A stretch of 64,000 bases of DNA from an uncultured Candidatus Nitrosopumilus sp. (GCA_951812655.1 OX638319.1:868001-932000), one strand, 5' to 3'. Positions 25,124-34,872 are shown, counted from the first letter of the stretch. The notes: generated by a model not told the origin, from the sequence alone. Translations and numbers: made by a program.

Positions 25124-25860
25124 GTGGAAAAGTGTTTCTTGTTGGTGCTGGTCCTGGAGACAGTAAACTAATCACATTACGCGCGATTGAATTACTTGAA
25201 AAAGCCGATGTCGTTTTGTATGATAGATTGGTGAGCAAGAAAATAATTTCAATGATTCCAAAAAGGGCTGAAAAAGTCTACGTTGGTCGTGCTGTGGGTG
25301 ATGACACCACTCACCAAAATACAACGAATGATCTGATGGTCCAATATGCAAAATCCAAAAAAAATGTAGTTAGGCTAAAGGGCGGTGATCCAATAATCTT
25401 TGGACGTGGCGGTGAAGAAGCAGAATTTCTAAAAGAAAACAATGTAAAATATGAGATTGTTCCTGGAATTACTTCTGGGATTGGCTCTGCAACGTATGCT
25501 GGAATTCCATTGACTCATAGAAAGCATGCATCCTCTGTAGTCTTTGTAACGGGACATGAGGATCCAGAAAAGAAAAAGGAGATTGTAAAATGGAAAAATC
25601 TTGCCAAGTCCGTTGACACCATTGTGATCATGATGGGTCTTTCGCGCATAGATGTCATATGCAAGCAATTGATTGCTGGAGGTATGAATAAAAAAACACC
25701 TGTCGCAGTAATTCAAAACGGAACCACTCCTAAACAAATAATGATAAAGGGAAATGTCACAAACATTGCAAAAAAAGTCAAAGAAAACAAAATCATCCCT
25801 CCGACAAATATCATAATTGGCAACGTGGTAAATCTTTCAGAAACCATAGGGTGGAAATAA
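25120..25860 (+). CDS. cobA: Uroporphyrinogen-III C-methyltransferase (SUMT)
   Basis: 246-residue SAM-dependent methyltransferase giving precorrin-2, the branch point to siroheme, heme and cobalamin. Family features are VFLVGAGPGDSKLITLRA at the N-terminus, VVRLKGGDPIIFGRGGEE with the GGDP loop, and VPGITSGIGSATYAGIPLTH. Overlaps hemC start-stop and its TAA shares an A with the hemD ATG. Confidence 0.93.
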   Translation: MSGKVFLVGAGPGDSKLITLRAIELLEKADVVLYDRLVSKKIISMIPKRAEKVYVGRAVGDDTTHQNTTNDLMVQYAKSKKNVVRLKGGDPIIFGRGGEEAEFLKENNVKYEIVPGITSGIGSATYAGIPLTHRKHASSVVFVTGHEDPEKKKEIVKWKNLAKSVDTIVIMMGLSRIDVICKQLIAGGMNKKTPVAVIQNGTTPKQIMIKGNVTNIAKKVKENKIIPPTNIIIGNVVNLSETIGWK

Positions 25861-26657
25861 TGCTTGACGGAAAAACCATTGCAATAACTCGCTCCAGAGA
25901 TGACGCTTCGGAGTTTATATCGTTAGCCAATGAAAGTAATGCGATACCTGTCCCATTGCCCACAATTGAGCTTGTCAGCAAGGGAGAAAAAATTGTAGAT
26001 GAGTTTTTGGAATCCGTTGCAAAATACGATCCCGACTATTCCGTTTTTATGAGCTCAAAAGCAGTTAAACTATTGTTTGACACTGCAAAGAAAATTGGAA
26101 AATTGGAAAAACTGCAGCTTGCAGTTGCTAACACCACTGTAATGTCCGTAGGACCGAAAACCACTATCGCACTCGAATCTCAAGGAATTAAAGTAAATCA
26201 TCAGCCTACCACGTATTCTTCTGTAGGTGTGGGGGAAGAATTTACAAAAATCCACGCTGTAGGGAAAAAAGTAATTGTTCCTCGTAGTGGTGCATCAACC
26301 CCGTTTCTCAAAGAACTGTTGAACAAGATTGGAATTGACGTATTGGAAATTCATCTTTATGACGTCTGTGCATTTAGGGATACAGCACAGTGGAATGAAT
26401 TTCGTGAGCTATTTTCTCAAAACAAAGTGGATGGCGTTGTATTTACTAGCGCATCATCCGTACGTGGCTTTTTTGAGATAATGTCAAAAGATCATGAAAT
26501 GAAAATGCTGTTAGACAACCTTGAAAAATTATCCGTGGTATCGATTGGACCTTTTACCTCTGACGAGCTGAAAAAATTCAAAGTCAAGAATACTGTGGCA
26601 GAGGTTCATACTGTTGCAGGATCTTTTGATGCAATGAAAAATTCATTAACTGTATGA
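25860..26657 (+). CDS. hemD: Uroporphyrinogen-III synthase
   Basis: 265 residues, two-lobed HemD fold. Cyclises hydroxymethylbilane. The start is ATG 25860 (MLDGKTIAITRSRDDASEF), overlapping the cobA stop; GTG 25851 lies nine bases upstream in frame. Conserved segments are VFMSSKAVKLLF and VVFTSASSVRGFFEIM. HemD is divergent in sequence, so operon context supports the call. Last gene of the hem operon. Confidence 0.88.
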   Translation: MLDGKTIAITRSRDDASEFISLANESNAIPVPLPTIELVSKGEKIVDEFLESVAKYDPDYSVFMSSKAVKLLFDTAKKIGKLEKLQLAVANTTVMSVGPKTTIALESQGIKVNHQPTTYSSVGVGEEFTKIHAVGKKVIVPRSGASTPFLKELLNKIGIDVLEIHLYDVCAFRDTAQWNEFRELFSQNKVDGVVFTSASSVRGFFEIMSKDHEMKMLLDNLEKLSVVSIGPFTSDELKKFKVKNTVAEVHTVAGSFDAMKNSLTV

Positions 26658-26751
26658 TGACTTATTGCTCTTCGGCAAATTATTTTCTGTTATTGATGAA
26701 AATTTGATGTATTTTTAAATCTCAAAACGTTCTGTTTGCTCTAATTCTGAT

Positions 26752-26804
26752 CTTTAGCTAAAGCTATTTAGCTATGCCTATTTTTCCTCATGTATTTATA
26801 ATAT
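26752..26804 (+). promoter_or_regulatory. Upstream region of the suf operon: palindrome and TATA box
   Basis: A perfect 12-base palindrome CTTTAGCTAAAG (26752-26763) overlaps a direct repeat of TTTAGCTA (26753-26760 and 26767-26774, 14-base spacing). The TATA-like TATTTATAATAT (26793-26804) lies about 20-30 bases before the sufB ATG, so sufB is probably leaderless. The palindrome sits about 30 bases upstream of the TATA box, a place where an activator or repressor could bind. Confidence 0.5.
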
Positions 26805-26822
26805 AACGGGGTTATCCCAGCT

Positions 26823-28223
26823 ATGACTGCTGAAAATCTAGATATGGATTATTCAAAATATGATTTTAAGGACTCTACAGAGATGTATGTCCACCTTAGC
26901 AAGAAAGGCCTGTCTAAGGAAACTGTGATTAGCATTAGTAAAATGAAGAATGAGCCTCAATGGATGCTTGATTTTAGATTACGTTCTTTCGAAATTTTCA
27001 TGAAAAAACCAATGCCAACATGGGGTGGAGATCTGAGCGTAATTGATTTCCAGAATATCTACTATTATGCAAAGGCATCTGACAAGGTGGAGAAAAACTG
27101 GGACGATGTACCTGATAACGTAAAAAATACTTTTGACAAACTTGGAATTCCAGAAGCTGAAAAGAAATTCTTGGCCGGTGTGGGTGCCCAGTACGAATCT
27201 GAAGTGGTATATCACAGTCTAAGGGAAGATTTGGCAAAACAAGGTGTTTTGTTTTTGGATACTGATGCAGCTTTGCATGAGCATCCTGAATTATTCAAGA
27301 AATACTTTGGTAAGATTATCCCTCCAGAGGATAACAAATTTGCTGCATTAAACAGTGCAGTTTGGAGTGGTGGTTCTTTCATCTATGTCCCACCAGGTGT
27401 CCATATTGACATGCCCTTGCAAGCATACTTCAGAATTAATGCAGAAAACATTGGTCAGTTTGAAAGAACTTTGATCATCGTTGATGAAGGTGCAGAAGTG
27501 CATTACATTGAAGGATGCACGGCACCTGTCTATTCGTCTGAATCTCTTCATTCTGCTGTTGTAGAGCTTGTTGCTCTCAAAGATGCAAAACTTAGATACA
27601 CAACAATTCAAAATTGGAGTGCTGACGTTTACAATCTTGTAACAAAGCGTGCTTATGCACATGAAGGTGCAACTGTTGAATGGATTGACGGAAACATCGG
27701 TAGCAAGCTGACTATGAAGTATCCTGGAGTATATCTAATGGGGGAGAGAGCTTATGGTGAGACACTTTCCATCGCGTTTGCAGGAAAGGGGCAGCATCAG
27801 GATACCGGTGCCAAAATGGTTCATCTTGCACCAAACACCACTTCCAAAGTTACGTCAAAGTCCGTAAGCAGAATGGATGGACGTTCTACGTATAGAGGAA
27901 TGCTGAATGTGGCAAAAGGTGCTACTGGTGTAAAATCCACCGTAAGATGTGATGCGCTACTCTTAGACGATACATCCAAGACTGACACATATCCATATAT
28001 GGAAATTAATCAGGAAGATGCAACAATTACTCACGAAGCCACAGTCGGAAAAATTGGCGATGATCAAATCTTCTATCTTATGAGTAGGGGATTCGATGAG
28101 GAAGAGGCATTGTCTCTAATCGTAAATGGTTTCATGGAGCCATTCACAAAAGAATTGCCAATGGAGTATGCCGTTGAACTAAACAGGCTCATCAAACTGG
28201 AAATGGATGACTCGGTGGGATAA
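26823..28223 (+). CDS. sufB: Fe-S cluster assembly protein SufB
   Basis: 466 residues, scaffold subunit of the SufBCD complex with a right-handed beta-helix core. Typical parts are [15 protein letters not shown] near the start, [24 protein letters not shown]-like IEGCTAP and the C-terminal [20 protein letters not shown]. First gene of the suf operon. A 30-base gap precedes sufD. SufC, the ATPase partner, is 15 kb away at 43414. Confidence 0.96.
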   Translation: MTAENLDMDYSKYDFKDSTEMYVHLSKKGLSKETVISISKMKNEPQWMLDFRLRSFEIFMKKPMPTWGGDLSVIDFQNIYYYAKASDKVEKNWDDVPDNVKNTFDKLGIPEAEKKFLAGVGAQYESEVVYHSLREDLAKQGVLFLDTDAALHEHPELFKKYFGKIIPPEDNKFAALNSAVWSGGSFIYVPPGVHIDMPLQAYFRINAENIGQFERTLIIVDEGAEVHYIEGCTAPVYSSESLHSAVVELVALKDAKLRYTTIQNWSADVYNLVTKRAYAHEGATVEWIDGNIGSKLTMKYPGVYLMGERAYGETLSIAFAGKGQHQDTGAKMVHLAPNTTSKVTSKSVSRMDGRSTYRGMLNVAKGATGVKSTVRCDALLLDDTSKTDTYPYMEINQEDATITHEATVGKIGDDQIFYLMSRGFDEEEALSLIVNGFMEPFTKELPMEYAVELNRLIKLEMDDSVG

Positions 28224-28253
28224 TCTCACCAACACATTTAATTTTGATTAATC

Positions 28254-29654
28254 ATGTCTCAAGAAACTCTTTCAAAACTCAACACAACCCTCGTGGACGA
28301 GATCTCCTCATCAAGGAATGAGCCTGAATGGCTAAAGGATTACCGAAAAAATTCATTGTCTGTATACGACAGTCTGCCCCTTGAACTTTCTCCTCTTTAC
28401 AACAAGTATACTGATGCAAAAAAGATGGATCCTGAAAAAGTATCTCTTTCAACATCTACTGCAGAAACAATTCCTGGTTTTTTGACAAAACGATTGGGTG
28501 AACTGGAAAATGAAATCTGCGTTATTCAAATAGGAACCAATATTCTAAAAATCAATCTACCTGATGAACTAAAATCAAAAGGTTTGGTGATCTCTTCTAT
28601 TTCTGATGCAATAAAAAACAATTCTGAATTGGTAAAAAAGGCTCTAGATGCTTCAAAATCTGAAGAAGACAAATTCACCGCACTAAATAATGCTGCTTTT
28701 AATTCAGGCATATTCATTCACATTCCACGTAATTTGATTGTGGATAAACCGATCTATTTCATGACTTGTTTATCTGAAGATGGTCATTCTACAATTTCAA
28801 GAAATATAATTTTTGCAGACGAAAGTAGCAAGGCTAGCATAGTTCAAGAATTATACTCACCAAGTATTCAAACTCAACAAGCGTATTTGGAATTGATGAA
28901 TACTAGTGCTGGTGCAAATGCTCAGTTGGATATTACAACTTTACAAATGATTGATCAGCATGCGGTAGCCTTTTCAACAAAAAGAACAGACTTGGCTCAG
29001 GATGCTAAAGTAAATTGGTATTCTGGATTATTTGGTTCCATGCTATCGAGATACAAAATAGAATATTTCCTTAACGGAACGGGTGCTTCATGTAATGATT
29101 CTGAGGTAATCTTTGGAAACAATGAGCAGTCCTTTGACATTCAAACTAACGTAAATCATGAAAGTCCGGCAACTGAAGGCAGGGTTGTCGAAAAATCTAT
29201 TCTTCGAAACAAGTCAAAATCCCTTTTCAAGGGAATGATCAGAATTAAAGAAAACGCTCCCAAGTCAAACTCATTTTTGTCAGGCCGTTCAATTTTATTG
29301 GATAAGGATGCTAAGTCTGATGCTATACCTGGATTAGAAATTTTTACAAATGATGTAAAGGCCACTCACTCTGCGTCAGTTGCACAAATTGATGAGGAGC
29401 AAGTTTTCTATTTGAAAAGTAGATGTCTTACTCATGAGGAAGCTGAGAGAATAATAGTTGAAGGATTCTTAGAACCTCTTTCAAGAAAAATGTCAATCCA
29501 AGTCCGAGCATGGATTGCTTATCTTATAGAGTCTAAATGGGAAAATCGTGAACTTACAATTAACACTGACGAAGAACTGGCCAAGTTTGTCGAAATTGAG
29601 GAAACTCGTTATAACGAAGACTCTGAAATAGAGCAGCATTACAAGTATCGGTGA
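28254..29654 (+). CDS. sufD: Fe-S cluster assembly protein SufD
   Basis: 466 residues, paralogue of SufB that completes the SufBCD scaffold. It starts with an EPEWLKDYRKNSLSVYDS-type N-terminal helix, and has FIHIPRNLIVDKPIYF, then the SufBD C-terminal block LKSRCLTHEEAERIIVEGFL. The key Cys ligands of SufB are absent as expected. Overlap or close spacing continues with the Rieske gene four bases after the stop. Confidence 0.93.
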   Translation: MSQETLSKLNTTLVDEISSSRNEPEWLKDYRKNSLSVYDSLPLELSPLYNKYTDAKKMDPEKVSLSTSTAETIPGFLTKRLGELENEICVIQIGTNILKINLPDELKSKGLVISSISDAIKNNSELVKKALDASKSEEDKFTALNNAAFNSGIFIHIPRNLIVDKPIYFMTCLSEDGHSTISRNIIFADESSKASIVQELYSPSIQTQQAYLELMNTSAGANAQLDITTLQMIDQHAVAFSTKRTDLAQDAKVNWYSGLFGSMLSRYKIEYFLNGTGASCNDSEVIFGNNEQSFDIQTNVNHESPATEGRVVEKSILRNKSKSLFKGMIRIKENAPKSNSFLSGRSILLDKDAKSDAIPGLEIFTNDVKATHSASVAQIDEEQVFYLKSRCLTHEEAERIIVEGFLEPLSRKMSIQVRAWIAYLIESKWENRELTINTDEELAKFVEIEETRYNEDSEIEQHYKYR

Positions 29655-29658
29655 TATT

Positions 29659-29967
29659 TTGTCTGAATGGATTAAGGCTTGCAGTATGGAGCAGGTAAAA
29701 GAAGGTCAACTTTTTGGATTCGTACATGATGATAAGAAACTCTTGATAGCCAATCTCAAGGGGAAAATACACGCAACTGACTTGATCTGTACACATGCTG
29801 ATGCAGATTTGTCCACCGGATTTCTCAGTGAAGAGGGTGTAAGATGCCCGTTGCATCTTTCTGTATTTAATCTGGTAAATGGTAAACCTCAAAATCTTCC
29901 AGCTGAAGATCCACTCAACGTATACAATGTTAAAATAGATGCTGACGAAATTTTTGTGGAGGTATAG
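29659..29967 (+). CDS. Rieske [2Fe-2S] ferredoxin
   Basis: 102 residues, a NirD-like or dioxygenase-type Rieske ferredoxin. The two cluster-binding boxes are complete: CTHADADL (C-x-H at residues 44-46) and CPLHLSVFN (C-x2-H near residue 63). No membrane anchor. It lies four bases after sufD and three before sufS, so it belongs to the suf operon; it may supply electrons for assembly or be a client. Start is TTG 29659. Confidence 0.88.
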   Translation: MSEWIKACSMEQVKEGQLFGFVHDDKKLLIANLKGKIHATDLICTHADADLSTGFLSEEGVRCPLHLSVFNLVNGKPQNLPAEDPLNVYNVKIDADEIFVEV

Positions 29968-29970
29968 GAG

Positions 29971-31215
29971 TTGCAAAGCACAGAATCCCAATTTGAAAAC
30001 ATACGTGATGACTTTCCCATTCTAAAAAGAACTGTTAGGGATAACAAGCCGCTCGTCTATTTGGACAATGCTTCTACCACCCAAAAACCTAATCAGGTTA
30101 TTGATTCTATTACTGATTACTATAGAAACCATAATGCAAATATTCACAGGGCAGTTTATGCACTGGCTGAGGAATCTACTGAGGCTTATGAGGCATCACG
30201 GGATAAAATTGCAAATTTTGTCAACATAGAGAATCGACAGGAGATTATCTTTGTTCGGGGTACCACTGAGGCAATCAATTTGATTGCGTATGCATGGGGC
30301 AGACCCCATATCGATGAGGGAGATATTGTTGTTACAACTGAGTATGAACATCACAGTAACATTGTGCCATGGCAACTCGTAACTCAAGATAAGCGTGCAA
30401 AATTGGAATACATTGGAATGGATGATAATGGCGAATTGATTTTGGATGATCTTGACAAGTATCTTGCAACTGGCAAAGTCAAACTTGTCACTTTTAGTTT
30501 AATGTCTAATGTTCTTGGAACAATCACCAATGCTGAAAAAATCATTGAAAAATGTAAAGCTGCTGGTGTTCTTACGCTAATTGATGGTGCTCAGGCGGTT
30601 CCTCACATGAAAGTTGATATTGAAAAATTAGGCTGTGACTTTTTTGCATTCTCGGGACATAAAATGCTGGGGCCTACTGGAATTGGAGTTTTATGGGTTA
30701 GAAAATCTGTTCTACAGACCATGAGTCCTTTTCATGGCGGTGGTGACATGATTCGAGAAGTTCACAAATATGAAACTACGTGGAATGATTTGCCTTACAA
30801 ATTTGAAGCAGGTACCCCAAATATTGCGGATGTGATAGGGTTGGGTTCCGCAATAGACTATCTTTCCAAAATCGGAATGGAGAATATTAGAAAACATGAG
30901 ATAGAACTAACAAAATACGCCATTGAAAAACTGTCTGCTGTCAAGGGACTTCACATCTATGGCACCAAGGATATTTCAAAACGTGGAGGTGTAATATCCT
31001 TTAATTTTGCAGATGTTCATCCTCATGATGTTGCTCAAATAATAGATGAAGAGGGAATTGCAGTTCGTTCTGGTCATCATTGTGCACAAGTTCTTATGGA
31101 AAGGCTGGATGTAGCTGCAACATCCCGGGCCAGTTTTTATATCTATAACACCAAACACGACATTGATATTCTGGTAAATTCACTTAATACTGTGGCAAAG
31201 GTGTTCAAATTATGA
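29971..31215 (+). CDS. sufS: Cysteine desulfurase (SufS class II)
   Basis: 414 residues, PLP enzyme that frees sulfur from cysteine. Active-site Lys is in FSGHKMLGPTGIGVLW and the persulfide Cys in RSGHHCAQVLMERL; the HxH-type EYEHHSNIVPW loop is present. TTG start directly after the Rieske gene. The stop overlaps the sufU ATG by four bases. Confidence 0.95.
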   Translation: MQSTESQFENIRDDFPILKRTVRDNKPLVYLDNASTTQKPNQVIDSITDYYRNHNANIHRAVYALAEESTEAYEASRDKIANFVNIENRQEIIFVRGTTEAINLIAYAWGRPHIDEGDIVVTTEYEHHSNIVPWQLVTQDKRAKLEYIGMDDNGELILDDLDKYLATGKVKLVTFSLMSNVLGTITNAEKIIEKCKAAGVLTLIDGAQAVPHMKVDIEKLGCDFFAFSGHKMLGPTGIGVLWVRKSVLQTMSPFHGGGDMIREVHKYETTWNDLPYKFEAGTPNIADVIGLGSAIDYLSKIGMENIRKHEIELTKYAIEKLSAVKGLHIYGTKDISKRGGVISFNFADVHPHDVAQIIDEEGIAVRSGHHCAQVLMERLDVAATSRASFYIYNTKHDIDILVNSLNTVAKVFKL

Positions 31216-31655
31216 GTAGTAACGCAGACATTTACCATGAGATGATAGTTGATTATTCAAGGAATCCTGTCAATTATGGGGAAATTGAGAATCATGATGT
31301 TACGTTTCACGATTCAAATCCGCTTTGCGGGGACAGTATTGACATTGATATGAAAATTGACGATAATCATGTATCTGATATTAAATTTCATGGAAAAGGA
31401 TGTGCAATCTGTATGGCGTGCTCATCAGTTTTGACTGAAATTACAAAAGGCAAGAGTATCGATGAGGCAAGAGCAATTGAGAAAAATGATGTTTTGGGAG
31501 AACTGGGTCTAGAACATCTGCAGGCTGTAAGAATCAAATGCGCTTTACTTTCTCTAAAAGTATTAAAATCTGCTCTTTACACATACATGGGAAATCATCT
31601 AAAAGATAATGAAGATCTTGACAAACTAAAAGAAGAGGCAGCCAATCTGTACTAG
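31212..31655 (+). CDS. sufU: SufU/IscU-like Fe-S scaffold or sulfur-transfer protein
   Basis: 147 residues. The three conserved Cys and Asp are visible: NPLCGDSIDID, GKGCAICMACSSVL and KCALLSLKVLK, as in SufU, where a zinc site helps transfer sulfur from SufS to the scaffold. Overlaps sufS by ATGA, consistent with direct partnership. Confidence 0.93.
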   Translation: MSSNADIYHEMIVDYSRNPVNYGEIENHDVTFHDSNPLCGDSIDIDMKIDDNHVSDIKFHGKGCAICMACSSVLTEITKGKSIDEARAIEKNDVLGELGLEHLQAVRIKCALLSLKVLKSALYTYMGNHLKDNEDLDKLKEEAANLY

Positions 31656-31656
31656 C

Positions 31657-32004
31657 ATGAGTGATTTTTCTCCTAAGATTCCGATTTCCCTACAAATAAG
31701 AAAAATAATTTTTGACAAATTTAACGATGTTGATAGAAAATTCACAAATGATGACATTTTTGAACTGATGAAAGAAAATGGGGACATGGATCCCTCATGG
31801 ATAATTGATGACGTTGAATCGTATTTTAATGACCTTTGTGACTCTGGGCTTGCCAGGAACATCGCCCAGAATTTCACCACGATGTGGATGAAGCTATTTG
31901 ATCCTGTGGAAAAACTCCATTGCAACAAGTGTGATAACGATATTCACCTTGGCATCTCTGAAGAAAAGATTTGTCCTAATCCTTCTTGCAAATCTCCTGT
32001 CTGA
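31657..32004 (+). CDS. Winged-helix and zinc-ribbon protein, unknown
   Basis: 115 residues. The N-terminal about 75 residues look like a winged helix (KFTNDDIFELMKENGDMDPS and a following ESYFNDLCDSGLARN). The C-terminus is a zinc ribbon with CNKCDN and CPNPSCKS (C-x2-C...C-x4-C). It follows sufU by one base, so it is likely the last gene of the suf operon, possibly a transcription factor for it. That role is inferred from position. Confidence 0.65.
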   Translation: MSDFSPKIPISLQIRKIIFDKFNDVDRKFTNDDIFELMKENGDMDPSWIIDDVESYFNDLCDSGLARNIAQNFTTMWMKLFDPVEKLHCNKCDNDIHLGISEEKICPNPSCKSPV

Positions 32005-32178
32005 TTCCAGACTCTTAAAATTTAATGTGATTAAACTCCGTGGTTTTTAGATATGTTGACTTTCAATTGTTTGTTTTTAGACTTTCACATTCCATGATCT
32101 ATGTATCAAATTGTTCTTTATGCTTGTAAATCTGACCATTGACAAAAATTAAAAGACACATGCTTGAGTTCCAATTAA

Positions 32179-32847
32179 TTGCAAAATTGGATTTTTAATC
32201 TTAGATCACGTTCTTTTGTTTTACTTACGATCTCTTTTCTAATCCTCACGGCCATTGTTTTTTCTGGTCTGACTGAAAGCTTTGATCAGAGTGTTGTTGT
32301 ATTTTTCTCTGAAAATGTGGGAAATCCCACGTTGGATGTAATTGTTCAATCCATCAATGAATCCGGTGATGCGTTTACCATGTTGATGTTTGGAATTTTA
32401 ATTTTAATAATTCCAAAAACTCGAAGAATGGGAATTACTCTGATGATATTGATTGTGATTTCTACACTGCTTACCGGATACATAAAATGTGGTGTTGACC
32501 GTGACAGGCCGGATTTCGAATATGATGGTACTCCATTTCCTTTATCCATAAGTCAGGATACATACGCATTATTCTGTGAAGGTGGAAACAATGCATCATA
32601 TCCATCAGGTCATGCCGCAAGATCTATGATATTTGCGATAATATTTGGATATGCCCTATCTAATAGATTTCCGCGTGGTGCTTACCTGGTCCTGCTATAT
32701 CCTGTAATGATGTCTTTGAGTAGAATCTATGTGATGCAGCATTATCCTATGGATGTGATTGGAGGTGCTATTATTGGAATGATGCTTGCAGGAGTTCTGG
32801 CAAAGAGAACTAAACTTTACAAGATGTTTGACCGTTCAAAAACCTAA
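32179..32847 (+). CDS. PAP2-family membrane phosphatase
   Basis: 222 residues with about five helices. The three catalytic boxes are visible: KCGVDRDRPDF (KxxxxxxRP type), YPSGHAARS (PSGH) and SRIYVMQHYPMDVIGG (SRxxxxxHxxxD). Enzymes of this family dephosphorylate undecaprenyl- or polyprenyl-pyrophosphate and phosphatidate; in archaea they may act in lipid-carrier recycling. TTG start. It overlaps the convergent 103-aa gene by 12 bases. Confidence 0.88.
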   Translation: MQNWIFNLRSRSFVLLTISFLILTAIVFSGLTESFDQSVVVFFSENVGNPTLDVIVQSINESGDAFTMLMFGILILIIPKTRRMGITLMILIVISTLLTGYIKCGVDRDRPDFEYDGTPFPLSISQDTYALFCEGGNNASYPSGHAARSMIFAIIFGYALSNRFPRGAYLVLLYPVMMSLSRIYVMQHYPMDVIGGAIIGMMLAGVLAKRTKLYKMFDRSKT

Positions 32848-33147
32848 TTCGGTTAGTGCGCTGTTGCTTATCAGAACTATCGCATAATGTTCATCATCAT
32901 GGTGATATGTCCAATATTTGATATCTCTATTCTCCTTCTTTTGTTTCAGTCCTGCTGTCACTCCCGTCGTTACGGTGTATCCTATTCTTTTTGCAGTCCT
33001 TGTTATTTTTGGCATTAGTACCTTGAACCCTTCTTTGTTTTCTTGAAATCCTATGTTCACCATGTCCTCTACTGCTTCTATTGCGGCTTTCTCATCTTTT
33101 AGATCATATGTCTTAAGAATCGGCAAATCTTTCGGATGAAATTCCAT
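32836..33147 (-). CDS. Conserved hypothetical protein, 103 aa
   Basis: Soluble, mixed alpha/beta. A segment EGFKVLMPKITRTAKRIGYT and a DIKYWTYHHDDEHYAIVLIS strand are visible. Rich in Lys and Glu and no Cys. I do not recognise the family. Ends inside the last codons of the PAP2 gene. Start ATG 33147. Confidence 0.6.
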   Translation of the reverse strand: MEFHPKDLPILKTYDLKDEKAAIEAVEDMVNIGFQENKEGFKVLMPKITRTAKRIGYTVTTGVTAGLKQKKENRDIKYWTYHHDDEHYAIVLISNSALTELGF

Positions 33148-33282
33148 ATCTGTTATGAAATCTCTTAACTAATATTTTTTAAAAATCCTTTTTGCTTCCA
33201 AATTAAGTTAATTTTCTTTACTGGAAAGTCAATTCATGATCATATTCACTACTTAACCGATTCTTTTACTCTGATTAGACTA

Positions 33283-34257
33283 TTGACATCACTAGAAAAC
33301 TTGATAGTTAAATTACACAAAGAAAAACAAGAAGCAAAAAAACTCAAAAAACAGGCTGAAACTCAGATGAATGAGTCTCTTTCTGTGGAAAAACGCTCAT
33401 CTTCAGGTCTTCGCTCGGTTGAAAAAAAGATTCAATCTGAACGTGAAGAATCATCTGGTATTTCTGAGGTACTTGCTAGGAAAACATCTCAATTAGAAAG
33501 TATTGAAAGACTGATAGCTATGGCCGAAGAAAAATTGAAACGTGAAAAGGAGATGGTAGATGAAACCGAGCAAGAAATTGAATTCGCTGAAAGTTCAAGT
33601 GAAAAAGAGTCTGCTGAGGAAAAATTACGTTCATTAAACGCTCATCTTCAAGAACTTCTTTCTGAAATCAAGAGTAGACAGAAAACTGCAAAAAAGATTT
33701 TTGACGATGTGGAAAACTATTCAAAGATTCAATCAAAACTAAGCTTACAAATTCAAAAACAAATTCAATCCAAATCCTCCTTGAGAAATACAATGATTGA
33801 CAGTCGTAGATCTGCAAAAAGTCTTTTGGGAGAATTGGAAAAACAAACCAAAGCTGAGGAATTTGCAAAAAAATCTTTGGATGATGTATTTTTAAGATTG
33901 AAAAAAATCTCTAAGAGGAAGCCTGCAGCGAAGAAGGCCGCAGCTAAGAGGAAGCCTGCAGCGAAGAAGGCCGCAGCTAAGAGGAAGCCTGCAGCGAAGA
34001 AGGCCGCAGCTAAGAGGAAGCCTGCAGCGAAGAAGGCCGCAGCTAAGAGGAAGCCTGCAGCGAAGAAGGCCGCAGCTAAGAGGAAGCCTGCAGCGAAGAA
34101 GGCCGCAGCTAAGAGGAAGCCTGCAGCGAAGAAGGCCGCAGCTAAGAGGAAGCCTGCAGCGAAGAAGGCCGCAGCTAAGAGGAAGCCTGCAGCGAAGAAG
34201 GCCGCAGCTAAGAGGAAGCCTGCAGCGAAGAAGGCCGCAGCTAAGAGGAAAAACTGA
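33283..34257 (+). CDS. Coiled-coil protein with Lys/Ala/Pro repeat tail (H1-like)
   Basis: 324 residues. The N-terminal about 210 residues are a long charged coiled coil (heptads rich in E, K, Q and [21 protein letters not shown] onward). The C-terminal tail is [11 protein letters not shown] repeated ten times, then KRKN. Such strongly basic tails resemble eukaryotic H1 and bacterial HU-like tails that bind DNA or RNA without sequence specificity. TTG start. The tail corresponds to a perfect DNA minisatellite. Confidence 0.85.
   Translation: MTSLENLIVKLHKEKQEAKKLKKQAETQMNESLSVEKRSSSGLRSVEKKIQSEREESSGISEVLARKTSQLESIERLIAMAEEKLKREKEMVDETEQEIEFAESSSEKESAEEKLRSLNAHLQELLSEIKSRQKTAKKIFDDVENYSKIQSKLSLQIQKQIQSKSSLRNTMIDSRRSAKSLLGELEKQTKAEEFAKKSLDDVFLRLKKISKRKPAAKKAAAKRKPAAKKAAAKRKPAAKKAAAKRKPAAKKAAAKRKPAAKKAAAKRKPAAKKAAAKRKPAAKKAAAKRKPAAKKAAAKRKPAAKKAAAKRKPAAKKAAAKRKN
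33913..34242 (+). repeat. Minisatellite: ten perfect 33-bp units
   Basis: Ten tandem identical copies of a 33-base unit starting AAGAGGAAGCCTGCAGCG, coding [11 protein letters not shown], followed by a partial unit AAGAGGAAA. No base differs between units by eye, and the unit is GC-rich against an AT-rich background. Confidence 0.95.
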
Positions 34258-34435
34258 TTAAATTTTTTATTTTGTATGGGGCTATGTGTTGATTCTTTTT
34301 TGAATCTTAGAAGTTCTGAATTTCATTTTTTTGATCTACTCGATATGTTTTGTTTTCAATGGTTTTTTTAGATTCAATTTTGACATTGGTGATATTCAAT
34401 GTTGAAAATATGAAAAATATTCGAGTTAAAAAATA

Positions 34436-34750
34436 TTAAGGATTGACATCCATTTTACCAAATTTGCCTTTGGTTAGTGACACTTCTCCTTTGAACTCGT
34501 TTGTATACCCATTAGTTATGACGATTTTATCTCCTACGTTGACTGCTTTGATATCATCACCCCATAATGTGAGTTTCATTTGGTTGTCATCAGTTCCGTC
34601 AGCATTGGAAATGACTGCATCACATACATCCACGGTTCCTCCGCTTTTGAGATTCACCGTTCTTGGCTCTCCTTTGCTCGTCACTTCGGCTTCAACATTG
34701 ACACCGCTGCGCATTTTTTTCGCGTCTGAAATTGGTATGAATTCTGACAT
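34436..34750 (-). CDS. ssb: OB-fold single-stranded DNA-binding protein
   Basis: 104 residues of a single OB-fold like the crenarchaeal SSB N-terminal domain. The strand KLTLWGDDIKAVNVGDKIVI and the strand GVNVEAEVTSKGEPRTVNLK match the RPA-type SSB pattern. The acidic C-tail of bacterial SSB is lacking. Single gene, ATG start at 34750. Confidence 0.75.
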   Translation of the reverse strand: MSEFIPISDAKKMRSGVNVEAEVTSKGEPRTVNLKSGGTVDVCDAVISNADGTDDNQMKLTLWGDDIKAVNVGDKIVITNGYTNEFKGEVSLTKGKFGKMDVNP

Positions 34751-34872
34751 GTGACTACGTGTGTAGTTTTCACGATTATAAGCTTTGTTAACAAAACTTA
34801 CGAAACGAAGGATCTGATTTTCAGTTTATTGCAATAGTAATTGAGAAATATCGGTGAATATGACGTTCTAAT

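Noticed and set aside
26653-26720. TGATGA words after hemD as a C/D-box RNA
   Set aside because: C-like boxes occur, but no CTGA at proper spacing and no closing stem.
33913-34242. Tandem units considered as a CRISPR array
   Set aside because: There are no spacers; the units abut without gaps and are in frame with a coding sequence.
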